A DNA stretch of 64,000 bases. It comes from Adiantum capillus-veneris (lineage: Eukaryota; Streptophyta; Polypodiopsida; Polypodiales; Pteridaceae). Every line of letters begins with the position of its first letter. Position 1 is the first letter of the stretch. Both the position numbers and the translations under genes were made by a program. The stretch is taken from positions 81,981,912-82,045,911 of the forward strand of contig CM043963.1 of assembly GCA_014529385.2 (NCBI GenBank), in the 5' to 3' direction. This document shows, one piece after another, positions 10,897 through 21,208 of the stretch. The notes beneath the pieces were generated by a model, which saw only the letters and a program-made list of their open reading frames with translations, was not told the DNA's origin and searched no databases.

Positions 10897-10984
10897 CTCT
10901 ATGCTATCACACACTCATGAGGGAGTGCGGCATGACTCTCTCGCTACCTTGGCACAACATACGGACAAGCCAGCCTCCTCCTAC

Positions 10985-10992
10985 TATAAAAA
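10985..10992 (+). promoter_or_regulatory. Candidate TATA box
   Basis: TATAAAAA in a GC-richer setting, downstream of the 113-bp tandem repeat. Transcription would run into 11020 onward. No open frame of note follows, so it would drive a non-coding or heavily decayed transcript, for example from an LTR. Confidence 0.4.
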
Positions 10993-12770
10993 CAGGTGAG
11001 GGCACACCTCTGCCCCTCACTTAGCCATTGTGGGTGTGTTGAGTTATTTTGTGAACACCTATTGTCTGCTTTACTACCAAGGAGAATGGAGCTCTCCACG
11101 CAGGTGACTCATGTGTTTATTCTCACCCTTGCTGGGTTTTGCTGGTTTACTGCACTATTTATGCATGATTAAACACTAAAAGGTTTTAATTTAGGGAAGG
11201 TGGTCCTACCCTATGCTTGTTGCAAGCACACATACTGTGCAATTAAAACTACGGCTATGGTATTCTTGTAAACTATTTGCAAACGGAATTTTCTGTTGAT
11301 GTTATATCAAGGGGCTTGATATGGTAAACTTAGGAATGATACACCCCTGCCTGTTATAAGCTGATATAAACTTCATATTGGAGCTGCTCCTGACCGTGGA
11401 CTAGTTAGGTCGCCTCTGTGGTTTATTGTCGGCTATGTCGTTCTTGTAAAATGTTTACGAGCCGCTGCAAGTTCTTACAGTTACGGGCTTGACTGATTAT
11501 TTTGCTAGGCCTAGACATTATGGTTGGCCTTGGATCTCTTGTACATAAAAAATGACGGTCTGTGGTTGTTTGTTTAAGGGAAAGCTTGCATAAAAGATGG
11601 GGGTAGCCACAGTATGGTGTAAATGGCTCTGAAATTAACCAATGCAGGACTTTACCTTTACATTAAAAAAAAATTTGTGCATGTGTGGCAGTATGTGTAT
11701 GTGTGTATATGGTTGTATGATGGTTGGCTTGATGGCCGTTCTTAACATATGCTACATCTGGATATGTATACTGATAGACGGGAACTGGTTCTTTGTCCCG
11801 ACTGTGTAAATGGAGGCAACATTTGGTGATGGCCGATGGGTCACTTGGCTCTGACTCTAGCCACTGCAGGACCTGGAAAAACCCAGCATAATGACTGGTT
11901 TTGTTCGCTGTTTTAACTGGGTTTTTTCTCTCATTAGGAAATAGAGTTATTTATTTGACTAGCAGGTTTCAAAAACTGTTGGTTTTTTTCTGTGATAAAC
12001 TGGTTGCCACACTTGGGCTTATCACCATTGGGATCTCATATCGGAAAAGGGACGGGGTGTTTTTTAAGTACCCATGAATGTTGAAGCTTTAAGGCAACAT
12101 ACTCAAAACAGGCCGGACACTATAGTCTGTGATAGCTTGGCATTTTTTGAAGGTAAGTATACAACAGTTAATTTTTTCGGCTTTGGAACAAAGCTATGGT
12201 TGGTAGGGCCGGACACTACTGTTCTTAAAATCCGCTAATGACTTATGGATATGAAGGTAAGTATATGGCCGGTTTTGTTTCGGCTTGGGTATAGCTTCCA
12301 AGCTATTGCTCTTAAAAATGAGGTTCCACCTTTAAAAAAAGGGGAGTCTTGCTACTCTTTTGACTGGTTACACTGGTGTCTTATTGGTTATAAAAAATGA
12401 GGTAGTCATCACCCTCATTTGATACCTTTGGTTGACAAAAAGTAGTCGGATTTCACATCTCTTTGTCTAAAGAAGTACCTTTTGATACCATGGGTTTACT
12501 GATTTTGAAGGTAAGTATATGGTTGCTTTTTTGTCTTAAGCATAGCTACTGAGCTAGTGCTCTTGAAATAGCTTGACTTTTGATGGACTTCACCATTTAG
12601 AAGATAGACTGTAAAGTAATAAGAAAGACTGCTAACATACCAGTTCTAATGAATAAACTAGCTTGTCTAAAGTAATTAAAACCTATAAGATGGACATGGA
12701 TAACAACTGATATGGTCCATTGATACCTTTAAAACACATCCAAGGCTAACAGAATTGTTGTCTTGTTTGG
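10993..12770. repeat. Long tract of degenerate internal repeats, no gene seen
   Basis: No open frame of note on either strand. Several words recur in diverged form: a GGCTCTGA...CCA.TGCAGGAC phrase (about 11625 and 11847), a TTCTTGTAAA.TRTTT phrase (about 11263 and 11441), and three copies of TGAAGGTAAGTAT (about 12149, 12251 and 12507), the last two followed by similar 60-bp segments. The base of this tract may be a non-coding retrotransposon derivative. Confidence 0.5.
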
Positions 12771-13300
12771 ATGGATGCAGGTAAGGACTCTATCTTATCT
12801 TGGATGGATTTTTTTTCTTTGGCAAGCAACGTTTCTGTAATGAAAAACTCACTGAGGAATGGGGAAGTTGTTTTCTTGGAAATGTGGAAGCTATTGAGAC
12901 ATATTTTGATGTCACATGTGCTACATTTACTCCTCGAAACACCCATCATCTCCTTCTTTGACATTGCATGCTTTTGTTGACAAATTTCTCATATGCATAT
13001 AGAGTGTCCCATAATTGGCACTTGCATCAGAAACTCTTTCCGTGTTTCACCCAAGCACTCACCTTTCATGAACATGTACTTCACGTTCAACTGCTCGACT
13101 CCAATAAGAGCGTATACCAAAGGCATTTTTTTCCCACCGGGTTTTTTCCCTTTGGTCATCCAGGTTTTAGACCCTAATCTAAAGACACCTATCACCATCA
13201 ACTTGTACATATTCCTTCTACATCAACAATAAGGAAATGCTACTCAAATCAATTGACAAATGAATTGGAGCACCAATTTCAAATCATAGCATACTTCTCC
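12771..13300. other. Unassigned, ambiguous short frames on both strands
   Basis: Both strands have overlapping frames of 60-80 codons and neither is convincing. On the plus strand, RFCNEKLTEEWGSCFLGNVE (about 12831) and SPKHSPFMNMYFTFN (about 13052) look protein-like. The minus strand may be the tail of the pseudogene at 13301-14800. I cannot decide. Confidence 0.25.
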
Positions 13301-14138
13301 TCAATGGCGAGTCAAAGAATGTCCTACAATGACAAAGCTGCAGACAACACTAACAACATGATTGCACAGGAACAAAGAAGTCTCCAATGAAGAAGAGCAG
13401 ACATAAAAGTAATCAAAGGATCTCAAAAGATGAATGGTTATGATGATCGATGTCCTCTCTACAGATTGTAACTGCACATAGTCTTTATTATTCAAAAAAC
13501 AAAGGATCACACATTGTGGTTCTGTTGACCCACCTACAATATCCATAATTCCATCTATGAGATCTTTGAATGTTTTAGTTGACCATTGTAGATTGCTCTC
13601 CAAATCACGTGTGTTGTGCAAGATACACAATCCTATAGGGATAGGATTGTTCAGATGGCGCTCTAAGTAAGATCTTCCCTCCATTTGAAGACTGACAATG
13701 TATATAGACAATGGAAGATCTATAATTGAATCTTCTTTGTCTTTCACAATGTTGATTGTCCATTGGATATACTTTCTTGCCTCGTCAGGAAAATTAATCT
13801 TCTTTGTTCCATGTTGTAGTTGTGATTTCAGCCAAGTATCAAAGAGTGTCAAGAAATGGGAGTAAACAACATCATTAATGTTGTATGTGGTAGAAAGCTT
13901 CTCCCAATTTTCACATGGATTCTCCTCATTGAGCAAATTGAATTGCTCAAGAAACTCATCTTGAATAATTTGATCTTGTTTCAATTGCTTGATACGATCA
14001 GTCATGTCCATTACACTTGGTGTGTCCTTTGCACCCTTAGACAAAACAATCATTCCAGTCTCTATTTTTTTAAAATCTTTTCTACTTCATCTTTGTATAG
14101 ACCACACAAGTATTTAAAAATTGTGGCAGCTGGCTTCT

Positions 14139-14141
<3 letters not shown>

Positions 14142-14218
<77 letters not shown>
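14142..14218. repeat. (TC)n microsatellite inside coding remnant
   Basis: About 38 TC units within the reading frame of the minus-strand pseudogene, giving an (ER)n tract. Confidence 0.95.
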
Positions 14219-14219
<1 letters not shown>

Positions 14220-14334
14220 ATTTCTCTATGATCTTTAGCCATCGATCATAAATAGGATCAGAGTAAGTGACCGTATGAGACTGTTTGGTAATGAATGATG
14301 CACCAACAAAAATCCTTGCCATTTTGCGAAATGC

Positions 14335-14420
14335 CTGCAAAACCAAAACAAATTAATCATAAGAATTTTAGTTGTTTTCTCATTATATAACCATGAGGGA
14401 GAATAAAAAAGAAAACTTAC
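14335..14420 (-). other. Intron of the DGQH pseudogene
   Basis: Donor GAT|GTAAGT and acceptor TTTTGCAG|GCA on the minus strand. The intron is T-rich and 86 bp long, and removing it keeps the frame. Confidence 0.75.
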
Positions 14421-14833
14421 ATCCCAAGGTGTGCAAGATTCTGCACCTTCCTTTTCTCCAATGTTTGGACATGATGGAATTTTTTGAAATATCCACTGAT
14501 TGTGAAGATGCTTGAGAATATCACTATAAGGTTGCTTAACATATAGCACCTTGGCCTTCTCATTGTTATGGTTGATATGGCTGTTGCAACTTGTGGGGAT
14601 AGACCTACAACAATCTAGGCCTTTCTTTTCTCATAAACTTGTATCAGATCCTGGGAGCCACCATCCTTTTTCATTTCTTGAAATCTTAACATTTTGGCTG
14701 TATAAATTGAGTGTTGTCCATCAATGATCCAAAACTTGTATTCAACAAGTCTTTCTTCTTCTACCTCAGTACGTTGTGAGCGAAATGGAAACACACACAA
14801 CGCATCTATAATCACCCGACACACTCTTGGGAT

Positions 14834-14950
<117 letters not shown>

Positions 14951-15070
14951 TGGGGTACCACTCGGCTTACACAACCCACTTGGCCGAGACAGGGAGCACA
15001 CCGATGGAGTGAATGAGAGAGACTATCCATTTGACCACTCAACACACACACACACACACCCACACACACA

Positions 15071-16060
15071 CATACCCAAAAAAATCAGCTCAAAAGAGGA
15101 AGATTTCTGATGTTTAGATACAATTGAGCTTGGGCCAACACCAATGGGGCAAATAGCTCACACAATATGGATGAAATATGCAAGATACAATTACAAATTT
15201 GAGCAGAGGCTTCGCTCACAACAGAAACTTACACAGCCAAAGTAGCAGAAAAAAGTGAAGAATTTGGCAAAATGGATAGTGCCATTGTGTTTGGAATAGC
15301 CCAAAACCCCAATCTACAATATCAAAGTGCTCAAATCCGACCTTGGATGAGCAATTAATGGCCAAAATAGGCTCCAAAAAAACATCAAAAAATTGAGTTG
15401 CAGTTGTTCTTCCTCTTCCTCCACGTTTTTCTGGTCTTTTTCTTAGTTTTTTTGTTTTCACACCTCACTTTATCCCTTGGGCACCTTTGGCCATTTGATT
15501 GACCTCAAACGGACCCCGAACAGACCAAAAAATGGCAGCGTGTTTTTGTTACCCTTCTACATCCATCCACACACATGGCAGTCAACTTTTTCCAATAATG
15601 CATCCCGCAATCACGTGAAGCGACCCACAAATATAGTTCTCATGATGACCTTTTTGCATAATTCATCATAAGAAAACACCCACGTTGTGTCCGTACTTAT
15701 CCACGTGAAAGTCTTGATCTTCTACGACCTCCTGACGCCACTGGATGGCACTTGACGCACCTGCTTACCTCATGTCACCGGCCCGCTGATAGCTTCCTTG
15801 AGAAGTTTTATGCGCTACCAACTCCTCTAGAAAAACACACTAATACCGGTGATGATGAAAATCAATGTACTATGTATATGTTGTCCTACATGTACATATG
15901 TGGGCCCCACATAACCACCTGGCTCTGGAAAATGGGCAATTCTTTGTTCGATGCACCATGCATGTGTATGTACATATGTGCAATTACTTCTTCCAAAAAC
16001 CTCCTGACATAATTTGCCCATCCCCTAGCCTGCTAGATCATTCATGATCAACATCAGCAA
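15071..16060. other. Unassigned stretch
   Basis: No recognisable gene. Short frames of 60-86 codons on both strands have no features I recognise. Confidence 0.4.
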
Positions 16061-17050
16061 AAAGAGTTGCTCATTCCACCTGGATCCCACACAAAAACAC
16101 TTGGCTTTCCCTGCATCAAAAGTTTAATCAAGCTTCCGCTTGGTTCCCAAGGAAAACCTGTAGAGATGCCATATATCAACCTTGCATCAAGAAAACCTTC
16201 AATTAATTTGGCATAGACCTGCATGTACAAATATATCTCCTTCTCCATGGTTGAGAGGTCTCCACACTGATCATTTGTGTCATCAATTCCTGCTTCTTTG
16301 ACAATTCAACCTGGTTTGCATCAGCCTTTCAATCACTTCATAAGGCCCTTCACTTTCATCTTCAATCTCATTTGCAAATGCAACTAAACCAGACCCATGG
16401 ATTTATTTGTCCATCAAAATAAATGCAACATCAACATCCTCATCACTGGTGGTAGTACTATCACTGTCCTCGTCACACACTATGGAGTTGTCTTCATCAC
16501 TAGACTCATCTTCATCTTCATAAAGTTCCTCCAATAGTTTCCTTGTGTCCATATTATATAGCTTCTTGGCACTTGTCTTTCCATAGAGGCTAATCGTACC
16601 ACGTCTCCAATCTTGAACAGCTCCCTCTGCACGTAACCATGGTCTGCCCACTATAATAGGATATGCTCCCAACCCCGCTGGCATCACATGAAAATCAACC
16701 ACCACCTTTGCATCATACACCTCCAGTTCTAAGCTCTTTACAACACCCAAACATTTTACTTTGTGATGGTTTGCTAATCTGATCCAAAAGCCTGACACCC
16801 CAGCCACTGTAAGACCCATCTTCTCAATGCATGAGTGTGTTATGACACTTATTTGGGCTCCACCATCAACATAACCTTGTCCCAGATTTTTTCTTTTGTG
16901 CCACACATCTACTATTGGGCAAATGTATGTTAGCTCATCCATCACCAACACCTTCACTGAACCTCTCTTTGGTTCTTTCTCCGTTGGGGTAACCATCCTC
17001 TTCCACTGTCGCTTTATCTTAGGCACTGATAGCCAATTTTTGGAAATCAA
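16061..17050 (-). pseudogene. Ty3/gypsy aspartic protease fragment
   Basis: Minus-strand frame of 215 codons (17050 to 16403). It contains GYVDGGAQISVITHSCIEKM, the active-site loop of retropepsins (Asp-Gly-Gly instead of Asp-Ser/Thr-Gly), and YPIIVGRPWLR, the usual second conserved strand before QDW. It then becomes acidic (ELYEDEDESSDEDN) and ends at a TAA. Shorter frames downstream (16400-16061) continue with stops and may be the linker to a lost RT. No LTR or RT is adjacent. It is unlike the protease of the giant element at 24 kb, so it is from a different gypsy lineage. Confidence 0.75.
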
Positions 17051-17290
17051 AGGAGAAAAAAAGGAAAAAAAGGTTTTTTCCTCTGTCGAAGCCTTGGCGA
17101 CACCATCGAAAGGCTGGGAAATGCCTGGTCAACCTCACGACCCTGGCTTTTACTCGCATGGCTTCGTCACATGGCCCCCACCCTCGATTGGCCAAACTCA
17201 CGGCCCTAGCTCGTCCATACCCTAGCCGTAGGTAGTGCCCGGCCATCCTCCCTCTCTATTCCCATCGTGGCCTACAAGAAGCCAAAACAC

Positions 17291-17328
<38 letters not shown>

Positions 17329-17332
17329 CTCT

Positions 17333-17409
<77 letters not shown>

Positions 17410-17594
17410 AGCCCTACCATTTCCTTGGCCCGGTATTCCTTCTCCCTCTCTCCCCACCACAGTGACTCTCTTTCCTCCTCTCGTCCTTGAGCTACCATGA
17501 AAGACGGGCCCGGATAATATTCCCTCTCTCTCTCACCACACACCCCCCTTACCCCACTCCATTGCCAACACCCCCCCCATCTTCACCTCCCAAT

Positions 17595-17635
<41 letters not shown>

Positions 17636-17663
17636 GAGAGCGGTCCTGCAAGCCATGGAGGGA

Positions 17664-17694
<31 letters not shown>

Positions 17695-17787
17695 AATCCC
17701 TTTCCACCACACACCCTATCCCCTATCCTCTCACCCTCCCTCACAACCTCACATGAGATCCCCTCTCACTCTCTTGTCCCATGGTGG
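17051..17787. repeat. Microsatellite-rich spacer before the giant element
   Basis: No gene. (CT)n at about 17294-17323, (CA)n at 17337-17407, (CT)n at about 17597-17633 and 17670-17693, in C-rich sequence. Confidence 0.85.
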
Positions 17788-18743
17788 TGTTGAGCGGAGG
17801 ACCACACCTATACATTTTTTCTCACACTCATGTTTTTGTAAACACTTATTGTAATAAATGTCTTTCTGACATTTCATTTTCTTCATAGAGCCGATTCATT
17901 GTAATTAGCGGGACTCAATTGAGTTTCCAGCTTGTATTCCCCAAGTAGTTTCACCTGCTTATGTAATTAGATTAGAGATGTTTTCACACCTCCAAGGCTG
18001 AGGTATAAGAGCCAGTTTTTGTAAACCTAAGGGAACAATTCTGAATCATTAATCAAGGTGAGTTTTTGAGCGCCGTGATTGTGCCTGAGAGAGAGAGAGT
18101 GAGTGAGAGAGAGAGAGAGTCTATCCTCTTGCTACGCGAGCTACAGAGCCGCCATTGGAGAAATGACACCGCCATTGTGTTAGCAACGGCAAGAGCTACG
18201 CACCGATACCAAGCGTGCGTGCATTTGGCTTCTACGTGAGGTGAGCTCCCACGAGCTTCTATGTGAGTTTTCTTCCTACCTGTGTGTTGGAATTGAGCGT
18301 GCCATATATCTATAGAACCGCAGCAAGTAGAGCTACACATTAGTACCATCGGAGTTGAGATTCAGTCACCTGTATTTTTCGTCCTGTCTTCATACGCGTT
18401 TACCGCACGGAGTGGTTACAGTTTGAGATTGTATTTGATTCATAGTGTATTGTCCTTACCTAGTGTAGAGACCCCCCTTTGAGTTTGACGCTGATTCGAT
18501 GACTCTAGATCATGTTTCAGATAGCATTCGTTCGTAGTACGGATTTCTGTCACTTGCGTATTTGAGAACTTAGATTTGATTTCCTTGGTAGTGATTGTCG
18601 TTAGAAGGTCGAGTAGGTGATTTGACACTCATCTATTTGTTTCCATGCGCCTGCGGGTCAAGCTCCGTCCTCGTCTGACATTCTTGTTTGTCGGTTGATT
18701 TCTCGCTATCATAGCCACCGCTAGCGGCATAACCGCCACATCA
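17788..18743 (+). repeat. 5' LTR of giant gypsy
   Basis: About 956 bp. It aligns end to end with 40719-41679; by eye about 95% identical, and most differences are transitions. A short (GA)n tract varies in length between the two copies. Confidence 0.93.
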
Positions 18744-18745
18744 TT

Positions 18746-18763
18746 TGGCACCGCTGCCGGGGA
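18746..18763 (+). other. Primer binding site, tRNA-Asp type
   Basis: TGGCACCGCTGCCGGGGA, two bases after the LTR. It differs at two positions from the TGGCGCCGTTGCCGGGGA site known from Athila/Tat-type elements, complementary to the 3' end of tRNA-Asp. Confidence 0.85.
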
Positions 18764-20247
18764 CGAGAGCCCAAAGTAGGTGACCTTAGACTAATCCTAC
18801 TAGGTGATTTGTTTTGTTACTTTGTATATTTTAGTTAGAAAGGTCTAGGAGTGGTGGACTCCGAGGATCTTTGAGAGGTACTAGAAAACTTGTGGTATTC
18901 CTGGGTCTTTCGTGTTTGACAGTTTTTTAGTTTAGATTAGATTGATTTTTGTTGGTGTTGAGTGGTTGTTGAGATTGAGGTATTTACTAGTCCGTGTGTG
19001 GCAGTGAATCTCTTTATACTCACAATTGCAAAAACCCATTTTATGATTAGAAGTAGCTTAGGTAGGACTTGATTTTATCCTGATCTAGAGCTATTAATCA
19101 GTGATTTATTTGCTTGATGTGTTTGTTTGCATGTTAGATCACTAAACCGTTGATTTGGTAGTGAAACTTGCATAAACAAAGTTCAGAGAAATTTTTTGTG
19201 AGACTGAGTGTTGGTGAGCACGTAGGAGAGCTCTTGGAAGAGTTCTGTGTTGAAAAACTGGAATTCTGCAACTTTAGACATCATATGCGTATGATGTCTT
19301 AGGGGCTAAATAGAGACCAAAACATAAAATTTGACATTACCAGAGTGTTCAGAAGGGGGGTCATACCCTAACATCAACTTAAAACAAGGGCTTTAACAAC
19401 CCTAGAAACTCAAAATACCAAGTCAAAGTGCAAAAAACGCAAAGAATAGGAAAAATTGATTCAGAGCTCATTTTTGCATTCAGACTTGATAAAAGCACTT
19501 GAAACTCAAAGATAAACACTTGGAGAAGCTTAAAATTGAAAATTGGCAAAATCTGGGACATCTTTGCATTCAGACTTGATAAAACACTTGAAACTCAAAG
19601 ATAAACACTTGAGAAATCTTAAAATTGAAAACTGGAAAAATCTGGGACAAAAGACATCATACGCATATAAAGTCTTTTGGCACTTGCTGAAGTGATTTTC
19701 AAATTTGACTTGACAACATTGTTACAAACACTGTGAAAAGCTTAAATATTGAATCTTGACCAAAATTGAGCAAAAAGACATCATACGCATATGATGTCTC
19801 TAACCTAATTCTGGGCATATTTTGATATTTTGCTAACACAGATCCTTTGTACTAGTTGTCTAGAGCTTGTATTTCAAGTTTCATGTCATTTGGATCACAT
19901 CTGACCTCAAGTAAGTCAAAAATTGGGAAATTTCCAAGAAAAGCCTAATCTGGCCATAACTTGCACAAACAGAGTTCAAATTGAATTTTGTGAGTGGACA
20001 GAGTATAAGGGTGCTACTGGGAGTGAGCAAAGCAAAAATATCCAAAATCTGTGAAAAAAGACATCATATGGGTATAATGTCTTTTTGAGAAAATCTGATA
20101 CAAAATTTTCACTTGAGATAACAGAAGTCTTCCAACTGACAAAACAAACCATTTGACCAAGTATCATTCAGTTTGGATCACTTTTGATCACATACAATCG
20201 GGATAAACAAACTGCCGAGACTGAAATGTTAAATTCCTCTAGGGGGA
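18764..20247 (+). repeat. Non-coding leader of giant gypsy with four palindrome copies
   Basis: About 1.5 kb without a convincing frame. Four copies of a 22-bp palindromic motif occur at 19277-19298, 19653-19674, 19777-19798 and 20060-20081. Ideal half-site GACATCATACG, then its reverse complement. Surrounding sequence recurs loosely, including a CATTTGGATCAC phrase (about 19888 and 20171) also found at 38977. The longer degenerate unit seems to be about 100-300 bp. Confidence 0.9.
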
Positions 20248-21208
20248 TTGATGAATTTGAGATCCGGTAGATATCTCCAGAATAACCAACCGAGACAAAG
20301 AGAACAAGCGATTGTTATATCAACCGAGGAGAGTGTAAACCAAAGTGTAGGGCGACCATTAGAGCCGATCCTTGAAGGAAGTATTTCCGATACTTCTTCA
20401 GAGAGATCTTACGAGATTTTCACTGAACACTTAGGATACTTGAACTTAAACGAAAGAGAAAACATGGCAGCAAGACCATCAAACCCTTCAGCCACAATGA
20501 AGCTATTGTTCATCAAGTATCAATATGACAACAAGCAAGGTGCCAAGATCTACAAAGATGGTATGGATCGCTATTAAAGATAGAAGATAGACCGAGTGAG
20601 TTCAAGGACTTACTGCCTGTGAGCTATAGCGGAGATAGGTACCTAGATGATGAAGGTATCATGTACTTGGTAGTCTTGAATCCTAACATTGTGGACAAGT
20701 GGGGATTAATGGGCACGAAAGCCAAAGTAGATGAAGAACCCGAAGAGAAAGCACCAACAATGAGCTTCCCTAGTGCTAGGTTAAGGTGAGAAAACGAAAC
20801 CTTGAGAGTCAACACAGACAGCTTCTACGTGGGGTATACAAGTATAATAACGGAGAGGAAGACCTCTATTATAGATGCGAGGAACCCTACGTCGATGAGT
20901 TGACAGAGCGGAAAAGACTTTATGTCTTCACGTACACAAAGGGATCAGAAGCGAAAATTGTCGCATACGACAAGTATGGAAGACGATACGCAGCAATCAA
21001 TAAAAAGGAGTTGGAAGGATATACGTACTTTGGTGGACGACTCCACTATTATTATGTCACTCCAAGCCCACTGAGACCAACACCTACAACTATCATGCCA
21101 GACACGATGGAAACAACAGGTGGAGAGAGGACTCACGTAGCTGATTCTTTCAGTCGACCTCATTATTCTTTGCCAAGCCCCATGGGAACATTACATTCCA
21201 GAGAATAA
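20248..21208 (+). pseudogene. Upstream ORF before gag in giant gypsy
   Basis: Starts MMNLRSGRYLQNNQPRQREQ and must be read in three pieces: 20248-20577, a middle frame to about 20788 (VSYSGDRYLDDEGIMYLVVL), and 20786-21208 (RKRLYVFTYTKGSEAKIVAY ... LHYYYVTPSP). Two frameshifts near 20570 and 20787 separate them. I recognise no domain. An additional ORF between the 5' leader and gag is known from Ogre-type gypsy elements, but no sequence link is claimed. The related element at 43 kb shows no clear equivalent. Confidence 0.55.

Larger units (their letters stand above)
13301..14830 (-). pseudogene. Spliced pseudogene with a DGQH (ParB/DGQHR-like) motif
   Basis: Minus strand. The first readable part holds YKFWIIDGQHSIYTAKML (about 14730-14680), resembling the DGQHR motif of ParB/DndB-like domains. 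It is followed by a TAG (about 14616) and a frameshift (about 14570) before VLYVKQPYSDILKHLHNQWI. A clean 86-bp intron (14420 down to 14335; GTAAGT...TTTTGCAG) joins CTPWD to AFRKMARIFVGASF in phase. A (TC)n tract then adds about 25 Glu-Arg residues, and coding continues past a slip in an A-run near 14065 into a 250-codon frame ending at 13301. Function unknown; the DGQH match is short. Decayed but once spliced and protein-coding. Confidence 0.6.

Noticed and set aside
12771-13232. Separate plus-strand gene
   Set aside because: Some protein-like stretches, but several stops and an equally open minus strand; left as unassigned.
15477-16047. Short frames of 60-86 codons on both strands
   Set aside because: No start context, motif or neighbour supports any of them.
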